NCBI GenBank assembly: GCA_002007465.1
Contig: LNAC01000688.1
Span: forward strand, 526,448 to 590,447
Source: Ailurus styani
Taxonomy: Eukaryota; Chordata; Mammalia; Carnivora; Ailuridae
DNA length: 64,000 nucleotides
Reading direction: 5' to 3'
Both the position numbers and the translations under genes were made by a program. The stretch's first letter is position 1; every line of letters begins with the position of its first letter. Under the pieces are notes generated by a model that saw only the letters and a list, made by a program, of their open reading frames with translations, ran no database searches and was not told the DNA's origin. This document shows positions 21,542 to 34,756 of this stretch, one piece after another.

Positions 21542-21576
21542 TAAACTAGACCTTTGTGGACCAAAGGTCTAGTTTA
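21542..21576. repeat. Perfect 15-bp hairpin
   Basis: TAAACTAGACCTTTG (21542-21556), loop TGGAC, then CAAAGGTCTAGTTTA (21562-21576). The arms are exact reverse complements, and one arm continues the L2 3' end. Confidence 0.9.
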
Positions 21577-22085
21577 TTTTTAAATAAATATAGAGGAAGG
21601 TTTCCAAGTTCAACTTGAAGCATAAGAAAAAACATTGAGAGGAATGAATGTGTATCTTATTGTCAAAAGAATATGATTAGTAAAGAAAGTACATTGAGGA
21701 CAGAATTAGAGGAAATTTTTTTTGGTTGGCCCTTTTTTCTGAAGGATTTGTTTAAAGGAATTTGTATAAACAATGGAATCTGGCATAAGTATTTGTGCAC
21801 ACTTGTTTTTTTAATCCTATATTCCTTTCCATGTCTAGTCCATATCCACACACATATACAATATAAAGTCTTTCTTCTTTCAAGTTACAAAGTACCATCA
21901 CCTCTTCCATGACCTCCCTTTGCAGAAAAATGTTAGGTTGTTAGTTTTCTTGTTGAAGACTTAGAATTTAAGTGTAAAGTATTCCTAATTATATGATACT
22001 TTCATGAGGTGCACTTTGTTCTGTTTTTTTTTTTATTCAGTTTGTGTGTTGAACAATAATAAGGCCATGTCTACACTGATATTGA
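21577..22085. other. Unique sequence
   Basis: No exon recognised. Frames near 21663-21912 lie on both strands and lack support. Confidence 0.45.
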
Positions 22086-22095
22086 GATTATTTCT

Positions 22096-22293
22096 TTTTT
22101 TTAAAGATTTTATTTATTTATTTATTTGACAGAGAGAGAGATCACAAGTAGGAGGAGAGGCAGGCAGAGAAGAGAGGGGGAAGCAGGCTCTCCGCTGAGC
22201 AGAGAGTCTGATGCGGTGCTTGATCCCAGAACCCTGGGATCATGACCTGAGCAGAAGGCAGAAGCTTAACCCACTGAGCCACCCAGGCACCCC
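22096..22293 (-). mobile_element. CAN-SINE, antisense
   Basis: From a T-rich tail through GACAGAGAGAGAGATCACAA to GAGCCACCCAGGCACCCC. Flanks AGATTATTTC at 22086-22095 and 22295-22304 are the likely target duplication. Confidence 0.93.
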
Positions 22294-22309
22294 AAGATTA
22301 TTTCCTTTT

Positions 22310-22490
22310 CTCTTTTATGTATCCTCACAGACATCTCTGCTTACTTCTATCACAGTGACTTACTTATACGTGATTTACTTGTCTGTACCTTTCTCAACTG
22401 CTAAGTCTTTAAAAACAGGTATCTTTGTCTTCATTTCTAGTGTCTAACTTTGTGCCTGGCTCATAATTGATGGTTAGGAAATGTATATAG
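22310..22490 (+). mobile_element. Possible L2 3' fragment
   Basis: CTTTAAAAACAGGTATCTTT, TTTGTGCCTGGCTCATAATT and a weak GATGAATAAAT end resemble an L2 3' end. Strongly decayed. Confidence 0.4.
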
Positions 22491-23031
22491 GAGGGGTGGA
22501 CAAATAGATGAATAAATCTAGGATAGCACATAATTTTGATTTATTTTGAATAACTGGAGCTGAATGGTGCAAAGGAGAAAAGAAATTAAACCTCATAATA
22601 AGGAAAGCTAAAAGGTAGATCATAAGAATCTGGATTGCCATCATATTTCATGATTGAAGGTGGATGACATGGTCTCATGGTGTTAGAAAAAAGCAGCCAA
22701 AAAAAAAAAGTGTCGGATTCATTCATATTCAAACGCTAGGTCTGCTACTTCCTATTTTTTGTGGCTAAGTTCTCACATTTCCTGAGACTATGTTTACTGA
22801 TTTAGATAACATATTAGGGAAAATAATACGCATCTCACCAGTTTATTTACATTGTCAAGGTAACACATGGAAAAGGCGATATAGCTAGACATAATGTACA
22901 AAGACAAATGTTTCACTTTAAATAAGTGGTTTATTTCAAATGAATATTAGCCATTCAAATGATGAACTGAGTTCATTATAAAGTACACACTTAATTAAGT
23001 CCATTTTCAAAGGAGTAGTAAAAGAATAAAA
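22491..23031. other. Unique sequence
   Basis: No recognised repeat or exon. Confidence 0.45.
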
Positions 23032-23044
23032 AAATCCTACTGTA

Positions 23045-23236
23045 GGGGAACCTAGGTAATTCAGTCAATTAAGCATCTGACTCTTGATTTCATCTTGGTC
23101 ATTACTCCGGGTACTGAAGTTGAGTCCTGAGTCTGGTTCGCACTTAGTTGGGAGTGTGCTTGATACTCTCTCTCTCGGTGCCTCTCCCCTACTCACATGC
23201 TCTCTCTCTCCAAAATAAATAAATAAATACAAAAAA
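23045..23236 (+). mobile_element. Older CAN-SINE
   Basis: Older head type (GTCAATTAAGCATCTGACTC), CT-rich body and AATAAATAAATAAATAC tail. Near-identical flanks AATCCTACTGTA (about 23033-23044) and AATTCCTGCTGTA (about 23238-23250). Confidence 0.9.
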
Positions 23237-23250
23237 GAATTCCTGCTGTA

Positions 23251-24595
23251 ATTGCTATAAATGGGAAATGAGAATGTGTTTAATGTCATGCTGAAATGGT
23301 CTGAGACATGATTCAGAAAGGTAATGTCTTCCTCATTCATTTTACAGCAATCTAAGTACTGCCCATTTTATGGGGCAGGAAGGGGAGGGTACCCATAACC
23401 AATATTCTATGGACCTGAATTTTAGTTCTGAATGAAACCAAACATGAGACTTAATGTAAATCACTTAAATTCTCCATGTTTCATGTTTACCTATATCAGC
23501 TTCATTGCATCATAAATCATCTTACAGGAATATGTGGAGCTTAAATAAGAATTTATTCAGTGTGGGTAAACTTTAGGAGCCTAAGGTAGTGCATAAATCC
23601 ACAGGTGTGGTGATCATAACTTTGGCAGGGCTAGGGCGTTCTGCTAGGACAAGATTTTGTCATTTGAGTGCATGACAGAAAGTCGAAGCCCAGAAGCGAT
23701 TTGGGAATTGCTCTTAAAAGCCTGGTGAGGCTGTGAACAAAATGACCCCCCCTTTTCACATCTATCCATCCTAATGCTTTTTTTAACCAAACTTCATAGC
23801 ATATATGTCAGAAAATCAGTAGCTCCCAACATAAAAGTGTGGATATTACTAATGCAGCCAGACAGAATATATATATGCATATACAATGTCCTAGGAAATA
23901 ATAGCCAAACAATATTCACATATATTCGCAATAACCATACACTAGCCCATAAGGCTAGCACTATAATTATTTTATGCATGTTAGAAATTAGGAAAAAAAG
24001 GGAGCTAGAAGGAAATCTTTGTTTCTTTCCTCAAAGTCTCACAATTTGTTACAAGTAAGTAACAGAACTGTGATACAAAGACAATTTTCCTGACTCAAGT
24101 ATAATTGTCATACTGAAGTTATGTGCTGATATATGATATGTTATGGTTTTCTATTTTCTGGAATACATTGAATATTGTAATATTTTCAGTATAGATTTAA
24201 AAATAACATAAGAGGTTATCTATGTGTTTCAGAGCTCCTCAAAATATTTTTGGACTTTCTCTTTACAATTGGATTTAGAATCAACGGCATTCCTGCTTAA
24301 ACAAACTATTTTGAAAGAATCTGACTTTGGAAATAGATGACATTTAGAACTAAGAATGGAGAAAAAGATCAGTTATCAAAGTTGATGAAACATATTTTGT
24401 AAAAACTGAAATGTTGTTATGGAGTAATGACTGCTTCTGTCTGTGTTTCTAATTCTCCAGTTGGCATATTGTTTCTCTCATCCTTTAAAAAGGGTGCCCA
24501 CAAATGTTTGAATAAATTCATCTTCCCAGTTTAACATTTTTTAAAGGAAAAATATTTGTGGATGTGTAATTGCTGATTTTTTTTTTGCATGTGTG
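23251..24595. other. Unique sequence
   Basis: No recognised repeat. Frames at 23774-24058 occur on both strands without splice or homology support. Confidence 0.45.
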
Positions 24596-24599
24596 TTTA

Positions 24600-25050
24600 T
24601 GTGTGAGGGGTGTCTGTGCAATGAAAAGAGCTTTGTTTTTTAGTCAAAATGGCCTCGGTTCAAATGCTGATTCCTTTTTTTTTTTTTAAGATTTTACTTA
24701 TTTGAGAGAAAGATGGGGACAGAGAGAGAACGAACAGGGGAGGGGCAGAGGGAGAGGAGAAGGGAAAGATAGAGAGGGAAAAGCAGGTTCCCCTCTGAGC
24801 AAGGAACCCCATGCAGGGCTCCATCCAGGACCCTGAGATCATGACCTGAGCCAAAGGCAGATGCTTAACCTACTGAGCCAGCCAGGTGCTCATCAAATGT
24901 TAATTCTTTTATCTTCTGCCATGAGCTCAGGTTTCATCTTTGAAGTGAAGATAAATGTGGCTTATCTATAGGCTTCATTGAAAGTAAGGGCAGGACACGT
25001 AAGTCATTGAGCACAGAGTCTCTCCTAAAACATGGTGCAAATATTTGTCA
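24600..25050 (+). mobile_element. Probable MIR split by a SINE
   Basis: GGCCTCGGTTCAAATGCTGA before the SINE and a decayed CTCAGGTTTCATCTTTGAAG, GTGAAGATAAATGTGGC after it follow MIR order. Confidence 0.5.
24674..24892 (-). mobile_element. CAN-SINE, antisense, inside MIR
   Basis: Complement of a SINE with a GA/GGGA-rich middle. Target duplication TCAAATGCTGATTC (24660-24673) versus TCAAATGTTAATTC (24893-24906), two differences, so moderately old. Confidence 0.93.
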
Positions 25051-28000
25051 TATTTTAGAAAGTCTAATTATAGTGTTTGAAGGAAGGAAGAGTATGTTAT
25101 GCTGTTAGGTTTGAAAGGTGACCCAGCTATAGGAACATTGAGCGATAAAGACTAGTGTTTAACCTAACTTGGAAGTCATTTAATGTTGTATCTGTATAGA
25201 AAGTACAGCTTTGGTCAATTCCTAAAACAACTGTGATTTGGATTTTTTTTTAAACTCTCTTCCATAAATCTGTTAGTATAATGGGCAGAGGCTTAAAAAC
25301 TGATTGAGCTGAATGAATTTGTAATTGACTGTATAAAATTCTACTGGGAATTTGAGAAAATCCACTTTTAATTAGCATACATGGGGGAGTTACCTAAGCA
25401 ATACACTCTCCTTAGATAATAAAACACTGAATTATTCTTGGTTGTTTTAAGTGTCTTCTTGATGTTCATTGTAAAATGTTATGGTAGAGATTGTGTTTAA
25501 GTTATATCCCATGAGATTTTCTGATGCAGAAAATACTGCTCAAGCAAAAGAGAGGTAATAGAGAACCAGACATCACCAACACCCTTGAGAATACAAGAAT
25601 ATTCTTTGGGTCAGAATATAGCATTACACTGCCATTCTGCTTAACTTTAAGTTCTGGGAGAAATATGCTGTCTTTAATCTTAGCTTCAGTAGAAAAGTGT
25701 TTGATAATACAGATCTGAGATGCAATTGAGATGTGGAGACATTTGTTGATATTTTCATTCTATACTCAGAATAAAATCTGGCATTTTCCTAAATTTAATA
25801 TACATTCCACTTAATTAAATTCCATTTATTGGGTATCTATAGATCACCTATAAATTGGAAGTAGAGAAATTCAAAGTCTTACCTTTGTTGTGGGTAGAGA
25901 GGGTTAATTAGTAGTTAGATGTATAATATTAAGGATTAAATATCCAAGGAGAAATGTTCTTTTGGTGGCTGGAAGAGATTCAGCTTAAAGATACAGACTT
26001 GAAATATTTTTATATGTAGGGTTAATTTAAAGCATGAAAATGGTGGAGGGTAAGTACCCTTAAGAAGCATGGGATAAAAAAAAAAAGAAAAGAAGCAGCA
26101 TGGGATAGGAGGAAGACCTAGGGCAAAATGAAGGAAACTAATATTTAGGGGTAGATGAAGCATGTAGAAGCCCATAAAACAGATTGAAAAGGAATTGCAT
26201 TAACTCGGTAGTGTGATTTGACAGATTATTTGAAGTGGAAGGAATTTTGGAAATCCTCTCCAATTCCTTAATTTGGCTCAGAAAATGACCTCCAATTTAA
26301 ATAGGTTATGTGAGTTGCACTGTTCAGTCACTGTAAAGGGAGGGAGGGGACTAAAACACAATATCTGTGAATTACTAGCCCAGGGCTATTTCCACTTCAG
26401 CATGAAACACCTCAGCTTCTTTGCTTGTCATCCAAAATATAATATATTTAAGTAAATTAATTGTTAAGGATTCCAGTATCATGAATTCAGTTTAATAATT
26501 ACATCACGCTCCAGTTTTGCAAATATTTTGTCAAATAATTCTCCCTAATATTTACCCAGTCTTTAGAACCAACTAAATTTTTCGCTTTTCTCCCACCTAA
26601 AGGTCCTTCTCTACTTAGGGTGCACTTTCTATTGTCTTTGTTTGTTTTCTCCATTTGAAATATGCTTACCATTTTTCATCCTTTCAAAACACCTGTATAT
26701 TCATCTCTACCCACATATGTTCCAATTTTCCCCATGCCTTACATTCCAAGGCTTTTGCTGTCTAGACAACAAACAGGTGTGTGTGTGTCTGTGTGTGTGT
26801 ATGTGTGCTTCCTGAGCCAAATATCATTGAGAATGACAACAACAAAAAACATACTGTCTCCTTCTTCACAATGCATGTGGAATGGGAATTTTTTGCATAT
26901 TTCGTAAAGTATCTTTTGGGAGTCTGAGTTATTCATTTTCAGCAATCTAATTCCACTTTCTTTCTTAACAATTTGAATGCATTATCCCTCTTACATACCT
27001 TGGCTTTCTTAGTCTTAGGTATTTTTTAGGATATAAAAATAATCAATTTCACTTGAAATCAATCTGTGGGTTGCCTCATTTCCATAGTTTATTGAATAAG
27101 TTCATGTTACCTTACTATGTCTTGCTTTCCACAGACAAGATTTCCTAAGATGTGTTTAATTAACAGGGACCTACAAACCCACATTCTTAAGTAAAACAGG
27201 ACCTTGGAAAATTGTTACTTTTTAAAGCTGAAATTGAACAGCAATATAATTCCTCTTTCTTAAAGATTTAAGCATCATGACCAACATATCCATCAACACT
27301 ATAGCCCTTAGAATTAAGTGATCCAGCACTTTTCTTCATGACTACTTTTGTATTTCCATTCTCACTTCCTGACTGAAAAATATCAAGGGAGTTCAGCCAA
27401 CCTGTCAATATTTTCTCTAGTTGCAAGCTAGCTTGGCCAATAAGGAAGGCAGCTGAATGATCAGCGTTCTTGCAGATGTATCTTTGAATATGACTTTCGG
27501 GCTAGGCCATTGTTATCGGTTATTGGTACTTGCATAGTCTGCTGTGCAGGCCTGCATGTTTATAGCTCCTAAAAATTTGACTTTCATGAAAACAAGTCTT
27601 TGTTCTTTTCTTTTCACATCCCCAGAGAATAGTGTACTACTGGACTCAGCATGATTTTAATGAATACTGTGGCATAGAAGTTTACAGAATCAAATTGTGG
27701 AAATAAGTAATTTTGTTCATAAACAAGTAGTTTTTGTTTGTTTGTTTGTTTGCTTGAGTCTCTGACACTCCCTAGTAATGTCTTATGTGTCCCACTGATT
27801 ATAACCAGCTTTTTTCCTCCCCAAATGTCAAGTCAAAGACCATAATGTCTATTTCCTTTATAACACCACTGAAGATTTTAGTAGAAAAAAATATTGATTT
27901 GAAAAATGCAATGTAGCACCTTTTTCTCCCTTCCTTCTTCATTCTTTCCTTTCTTTCTTTTTATCTTTCTTTCTTTTCCTCAGTACTAAGTCATTTCCAT

Positions 28001-28384
28001 GGTTAGAGAACTCTAGAACCAGCATCAAAACACAAGGTGTAAGTTTTTTTTTATCTTTGATGGTAATTAGATGCATGACTTCATCTAATCCCTTCCCTTC
28101 TGTTCCCTTTTCTCTAACACAGAGAATGTATTATTCTCACTTTCAACATGAAGAACATACTACTTAATTCACAGAGTTTCTATGAGGATCCAAGGAGTGA
28201 GTGTATATGAAAATACAGAATATTTATTAGCTTAATAGATGTTAGTGAATCAAAATATGTGCCTTATAATATTGAAACTAATACTGTGAACAAAAATTTA
28301 TAACCGCTCATATCATTTTGTCTTTTAAGAAGTTAAAGCTTAGCAGAGTAAATGAAAATATTTGATTAATGTGATTGCTTTTTT
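25051..28384. other. Longest mostly unique stretch
   Basis: No confident repeat except the small simple repeats at 26776-26806, 27733-27752 (TTTG)n and 27930-27982 (CTTT-rich). 26640-27000 is T/C-rich with no assigned family. No exon with both splice sites and an open frame was recognised. Confidence 0.45.
26776..26806. repeat. (TG)n microsatellite
   Basis: GTGTGTGTGT runs with single CT and TA interruptions. Confidence 0.9.
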
Positions 28385-29890
28385 GTTAAACTTTTTATTT
28401 TGAGAAAATTTTATTTTGAGAAAATTGAGAAAATTTACAGCAGTCACTCCCCATGTATTTCCCTGACCCCTGCTGGCAACTAACCAGGTCTCTAACTAAG
28501 GTTTGTCATTTCAAGAATGTTACATAAATGGAATTATATAAAATATAACCACTTAGGATTGACTTTTTCTCACTCTGCATAACGACCTGGAGATTCATCC
28601 AATTTGCTTTGGGTACAAATAGTTTACTGTTTTATTTATTTTATTTTTTGAAAGATTGTATTTATTTATTTGACGCAGAGAGAGACAACAGGAGAGGGAA
28701 CACAAGCAGGGCGAGTAGGAGAGGTAGGAGCAGACTTCCAGCTGAGCAGGGAGCCTGATGCAGGGCTGGATCTCAGGACACTGGGATCATGACCTAGGCC
28801 AAAGGTAGAGGCTTGAGGACCCACCCAGGTGCCCCTATTGTTTTATTTTAGAGTAGCATTCTGTATTATGGATATACTAAATTGTTTAACCATTCATGTT
28901 GAAGGACTTCGGGGTTGTTTTACCTTTGGGGCTATGATGAGTGAATTGTAACTATAATGTGGTAGTTGTAAGTTTAGATTATGACATAGACCAAAGTGTT
29001 TTCCATAGTGACTGTACCATGTTACATTCCCACCAGTAGTATATGACTGGTATAGTTTCTCTGAATCCTCTACATTCACCATTTGGTGTCTTCACTATTT
29101 TATTTAAGCTTTTTGCTTCGTGTAATGATATCTCGTTCTAGTTTTAATTTGCATTTCCCTAATGACTAATGAAGTTGGACATTGTTTCTTGTGCTTTTTT
29201 GTCAATTGGAGATAGTTTTTGGGGAATCATCTCTTCATGTCTTTTGTTCATTGTCTAATTGAATTGTTTACTTTTACTGTTAAGTATTTCATTCTTTATT
29301 ATGGATGAGTCCTTTGTCAGATATTAGGCTAACAAATATTTTAATCTGCTTTCAGTTACATTTTTTCTTTTTAAAAGAGACATATAGAGAGCAAACACTT
29401 TTTAAATTTTGATAAAGTCTAATTTATTGATGTATCCTTTTATGGATCATACATGGGTATTAAAGAGCTCTTTACCTGGCCATAGATACCAAAGATATTC
29501 TCTGATGTCTATTCTAAAAATTTTATGCTAAGTTTTATACTTAAATCTGTGATTTATTTTGAGTTATATTTTGCCCACGTTATGAGATTTAGATAAATGA
29601 TCACTTCTTTTGTGTATGTATGTCCAACCATCCCAGCACTATTTATTGAAAAGGCTGTATTTCTTCCATTGAATTGCTTTTGCATCTTTGCCAAAAATTA
29701 GTTGAGCATATATGTACAAGTTAATTCTATTCAATTGATCTTTGTATCTGTCCTTTTACTAATAACACACTATTACCATAACTATATAGCATTGACATCA
29801 ACTAGTAATTCCTCCCACTTTATTTTTGTATAACTTTAGCTGTATTAGGGGTTACACATTTCCATATAAATTTTATGATAAGTTTGTCCA
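28385..29890 (-). mobile_element. L1M ORF2 3' half, antisense
   Basis: Standard antisense ORF2 text: ACTTTTTCTCACTCTGCATA, GTGACTGTACCATGTTACAT, TCCCACCAGTAGTATATGAC, TTTTAATTTGCATTTCCCTA, AGCACTATTTATTGAAAAGG. Decayed, with a SINE inside. Its outer edge near 28400 holds a short tandem copy of ATTTTGAGAAAATT. Confidence 0.82.
28641..28835 (-). mobile_element. CAN-SINE, antisense, inside L1M
   Basis: AAAGATTGTATTTATTTATT through CAGGGAGCCTGATGCAGGGC to GACCCACCCAGGTGCCCC. Flanks TACTGTTTTATTT and TATTGTTTTATTT resemble a target duplication. Confidence 0.92.
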
Positions 29891-29892
29891 TC

Positions 29893-32812
29893 TCATGGCC
29901 CTGGGACTCACTGGTCAACGCTGGCAGCTGAGGACCCCTGCTTCAGTGGATAAAAGGAGCCTCCTTGAGCTAAGCTGTCTAGTTCCTCTAGGTGGGGAAA
30001 AGAAATCTCTAGTCTGTAGGAACAAATAACACTCCCCAGGCAAGAATGCTATTTTGGTAAGATTGTCCTGCTGTGGGGAATGGAGAACACTTTATGAAAT
30101 GCATGTTTTTGGTGACAGGGTCCCCTTCCTTGTGTCCCCAGCCCTGCAGGGTGTCTGAGAGGGGAGTTTCAGGGCTGGCAGAGAAAGATATGATGGCTTT
30201 TTTGATGTGTCAATCTGCCTTGGCTACAGTCTCTGGTTATTTAATCAAACACTAATCTAGGTGTTGCTGTGAATGGGTTTTGCAGACAGTTAATGTTAAG
30301 TAGTGATAATTATCCTGGATAATTGGGTGGGACTGACTGAATCCGTTAAAGTTGCCAAAGCAGGGCTATGGTTTCTCTATGAGAAAGAAGAGATCCCACC
30401 TATGTTTGGCAGATTTTTCCATTTTCATGGGAGTTCTAGTCCTGCCCACAATCTTCCTTCCTTACTGTTTGTGGATAACAGCATTAGTCTGTGACTGTGG
30501 GTGTGGGTTTGCCTGACATCTTTTTCTCAGACTACGTGCCTTAGTGGTTCTGGTTCTTTGGCTGAACTCTGATCTAATCAATAATTATTTAATTTATACT
30601 TTTAGGTCAAAATGAATCTTAACATAATCAAAAATGTATCCCGTGGCATAAAAAAAGAAATCTCAATTCAATAAATAAAAAAATTGTTAAACAATGAGTT
30701 AATGATGATGTTCTGCAAATTTAGCTTGCAAAAGACCACTGAATAATTGGTCTGGTCATTTTGGTGTCTTAAGTGCAAATTTAGATCGTTGCACCATCAA
30801 TCTGATTGGTAATGTGCCAAGCAGGCAGCCATTAGCACAGCTGAACAAGTAAATCAAGCATGATTGTAATACTGATGAATCCATTGTTGTCCTATGCCCA
30901 GAGTCCAGTTTTCTTTTTGAATCTGTCTACTCCCTCAGTAAGTAACTGACCTCCCACTGTGTGTCTGTTCTTTAATGGATGCTTGCCCAGAAATGGAAGC
31001 TAAAAAATTGATTTCTGACTTCATGGAGATTTCCTTCTAACAGAAAAAGATTTTTAAAAGTGCACAAATAGTGTTCTAAAGGATTTCACTATTTAGATAA
31101 AAACATTCATTGAGTACTTGCTCTGAAGTAGAAACGCTGTCCCAAATGCATAAGTATAATGAGAGAGGTAGAAATAAAATTACATCATATTATGCACAGT
31201 TAAATACTATTTTTGGCAGTGCCATAATTTCCTGGATCATTCATTCATTCACTCATTCAACAGACTGTTACATTTCTCGGAATAATCTTTGCATAGTCAT
31301 GACACCTGGGGATCTGTGTAGTATAAAGTAAAAGAGCAAATTCTAGGTTTTCATTAAACAGGGTTTTAATTAGCCATGTAATTTCCAGTGGAATCATGGA
31401 AACTTCATGGTTGCATTAAACCTAACTAAAAAAGTAAATAGGTCAACATAAATTAAAAATTGCTTTCCAACTGCAACATTATGTGATATTCTTGTATCTC
31501 AGCTAGCTTCTATACCTTCACCCCACCTCCCCATCATGATGAAATAATTGACATCATATGGCAGTTGGCAAGGGTGTTATCAGCAAACATGGAAACATTG
31601 TTATTGGCAAAACTTTGATCTCAGCTTAGCAGCAGAGATCTGAAATTGCTGTCTTCCCTTGGTCTCTCAGATCCACCGCTGAATAGTAAAAAATCTCCAT
31701 GTCATTGGCTGTACTTAATAACCACCTTGAGACAAGTGGAAAAATGACACAAATCCACACAACAGTGGTCACCAAGAGAACATGCTGGTTTGCTTTGGAT
31801 GGCCCTAGATGGGGACAGAGCTGTGACCACAGCTAACCTTAGGAAATGTATTGAAGAAATGCTGAACAAGAGAGACTGGATTCCATTTACTGCCAAATGC
31901 TTAGAAAGACTGATACGGTCCTACTAACTCTAACTGAAGTTACGCAGATTTACAAAACACATTTTCAAAGCTAAACATTGATTTGATATCTGAGGATAAC
32001 TTAGATTAATGAGGCAATTTCTGCTCTCAAGAATGTTTCCGTATAACAGAGGGAATGACAACTGAAATTCAGTAATTCAAAAACGGGGCAAATGCTGTTC
32101 TAGGTATGTGTATGGTGGTGGAACTGAGTGTGGCCTTTGACTCTGCTTGGAGAACCTCACAGGAATCTGAACAGGGAAGGATGGATTTGTGTTTTGAACA
32201 GTTAGCAAGATTTCGTTGGAAGAATGGTGCAGGCAGAGAAAATGGCATGAACAAATTCATGGAAATAGAAAACAGAATGATAACACTGCAAGAATTTAAA
32301 AAGTAAAACAAACAGCATAAAAAATTGGAGTCTTCTGCCTTTAAAATTTAAGTAAGCATTTTGAGAGCCCCCCCCATTGAAGTGTTTTGCTAATACCATA
32401 ATTGAGGTATAGAACTTGGACAGGTTTTATTATAAATTATTTGGTAAGTAAGCTTAATTATTTGTTAAGTGAAATTAACAATTTATGATTCTGTTTATAA
32501 ACATATCTGCCTGCCCAATACAAGCACAATAATACACCTAAACAAGAATGGAAGAATGGATATGTCTACATTTAATCTTTCTGTCTGGAAGAAATTTAAA
32601 AATGTCCATGGAGTACTGGTCAGATAGTACTTCTTATTTCTAGAACGTATGAGTGTAAAATGGTGATCAACACCTTTATTGACAATAAGAGGAGAGCATT
32701 TGAGTGAGAATTATTTAAAAATGCACATAGAATTTGATGACATCAAGTAACAAATAAAATTATGAAATATTGAATGTGAATAATAAAAACAATGACCTCA
32801 TTTTCAAAGATG
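29893..32812. other. Unique sequence with old unassigned repeats
   Basis: 30200-30540 (TGTGTCAATCTGCCTTGGCT, TTAATCAAACACTAATCTAG, GGGTGGGACTGACTGAATCC) resembles a mammal-wide repeat consensus I cannot name safely. 32100-32310 (GAACAGGGAAGGATGG, AATGGTGCAGGCAGAGAAAA, ATGGCATGAACAAATTCATG) resembles another. 30730-30930 and 31600-31930 look unique. No exon was called. Confidence 0.45.
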
Positions 32813-32829
32813 AAAAGGTATTGATTTTA

Positions 32830-33020
32830 GGGCGCCTGGGTGGCTCAGTGGGTTAAAGCCTCTGCCTTCGGCTCAGGTCATGATCTCAGGGCCCTGGGAT
32901 CAAGTCCCGCATAGGGCTCTCTGCTCCACAGGGAGCCTTCTTCCTCCTCTCTCTGCCTGCCTCTCTGCCTACTTGTAATCTCTCTCTGTGTGTCAAATAA
33001 ATAAATAAAATCTTTAAAAA
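32830..33020 (+). mobile_element. Young CAN-SINE with 17-bp target duplication
   Basis: Complete copy starting GGCGCCTGGGTGGCTCAGTG. Exact flanks AAAAGGTATTGATTTTA at 32813-32829 and 33021-33037. Confidence 0.96.
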
Positions 33021-33079
33021 AAAAGGTATTGATTTTAGAGAAATAAATATTCAGTCTACCTGAGTACATTTGTGAGAAA

Positions 33080-33400
33080 TATGCATATATGTTTTTGATG
33101 TGAGGAACTGATTGATGAACTCAAGAAAGCAAAATTCTCATTTATAAAGATATATTAAAAATAGGATAACTGGTGAAACAGCAATCTCACATTAGGGAAA
33201 CTATCCTAAGGAAATAATAATACAAATACAAGGGAAGTGATGCATTTTTTTTCTTTTATTCCCCCCCCCTCCCAGATACATAACATTTTAATGATCATTT
33301 TAAGGGAAAATATTTGATACGATTTGGTTAACTAAAGTGTTACACAGTCATAAAATAAACCAGAATACATATATCAAATTATGCTATTATTTTAACTAAC
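33080..33400 (+). mobile_element. Possible old L1/HAL1 3' fragment
   Basis: AAACTATCCTAAGGAAATAA and a decayed GTTAACTAAAGTGTTACACA, GTCATAAAATAAACCAG segment follow the order of an old L1 3' end. Confidence 0.4.
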
Positions 33401-33409
33401 TTTTACCAC

Positions 33410-33570
33410 TCACTATGTGCGAGGAATTGTGTTCAATATATTATAGGTATTTTATCATTTGCTGAAGTTAAATTAGTTAAAATTTTATCCAAGGTCGGGC
33501 AAAAGGTGTATGATTAAAACTCAAATTCAAACTCAATTCCTTATCCCCATAAGCTCTACCTAATTACAAA
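33410..33570 (-). mobile_element. Probable MIR, antisense
   Basis: ACTCACTATGTGCGAGGAAT, TATTTTATCATTTGCTGAAG, then TCAAATTCAAACTCAATTCC match antisense MIR order, with the central part degraded. Confidence 0.5.
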
Positions 33571-33764
33571 AGCCTGTGATAATACAGAGGAAGTGGAGAA
33601 AACTGGACTTAAGCTAGGGTATATGGGGTGATCACCATTCTGTAGAAAATATACCTCAAGAAATACTGAAAGAAAATAGTCTTAAATATTAATAACATAT
33701 TGTTTTTGGAAGGTAGACTTAGGAGTGATTTTTTTTCTCCCTCTTTTCTTTTCTCAACATTAAA

Positions 33765-33925
33765 AAGGAAGGGGGTGGGAGGAATAGAGTGGCTGGGTGA
33801 TGGACATTGGGAGCATGTGTGCTATGGTGAGTGCTGTGAATTGTGTAAGCCTGATGATTTACAGACTTGTACCCCTGAAACAAATAATATATTATAAGTT
33901 AATTAAAAATAATAATAATTAAAAA
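33765..33925 (+). mobile_element. Very short young L1 3' fragment
   Basis: Only the last 150 bp or so of a carnivoran L1: GGGTGATGGACATTGGGAGC, GATGATTTACAGACTTGTAC, CCCTGAAACAAATAATATAT, then an AAT-rich tail. Confidence 0.9.
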
Positions 33926-34652
33926 TGAAATAAAATGTCCAAGAGAATAGGAAAAGAAAAAGATGTTTGCTTTAATGGAAAAACATTTGAATAAGTTTCT
34001 GCCAAAAGTTGAAATTGCACAATACCTTTTAAACACTCCCAACAAATGTGCTGGTTCATACAGAACCATTAGGGCTAAGGGGTATGTTTTCGATTCTATC
34101 TTTCCAAGATTTTGAACCATTCTCCCATACATTTAGCCCAAATTTCCTTTTTGTCTTATTGTCAATCACAACTGCAAAGGCCCAGGTTCTGCCCCTGTCA
34201 AAGAAACTAATTTCTGAGCATCTTTGGGCAGCCAAGGGTCCTTTGCCTCTTCAAAGACTGAAAAGATTAATTCACTTGCAGAGCTCCAGTTTGGAATAGG
34301 AGAATCTTTCCACTCATAAGATCTCAAACCCAGCAGCCCTCCTCCTCTTTTTCTATTATGACTGAAGCCTTTCAAGGTCATGGGATTAAATACGACTAGA
34401 GAGAAGCTGGTAGTGCCACAGGATAGAAAATGTATTATGTTTTTAATTATGTGTGGAACAGGAAAGAATTGCCCTGCTCCTGCTGTGTGTATTTTTGTTT
34501 GTATCTCTTTCCCTTTTGCAACAAGGCCATCTCCAGAAAGTAATGAAAATAGATGAAATGGATTTTACTTGAGAAAAGCATATAAGAAATAAAAATTTTG
34601 GGCCATGGAAAGGATTTATTTCATTTTCCTCCAGAATCTAAAATATTTAAAG

Positions 34653-34756
34653 AATATATATGCATATGTATGTATATATACATACATATACATACATAGC
34701 AGAGGCTTATATGCATGCATATATGTGTATATGCAAGCACACACATGCACACACCA
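34653..34756. repeat. Complex TA/TG/CA microsatellite
   Basis: ATATATGCATATGTATGTAT, then TACATACATA units, a short unique break, and TATGTGTATATGCAAGCACA leading into CA units. Frames here are repeat-derived. Confidence 0.85.

Noticed and set aside
31620..31930. Possible exon or processed pseudogene (64-codon minus frame)
   Set aside because: No flanking splice sites, tail or recognisable protein text.
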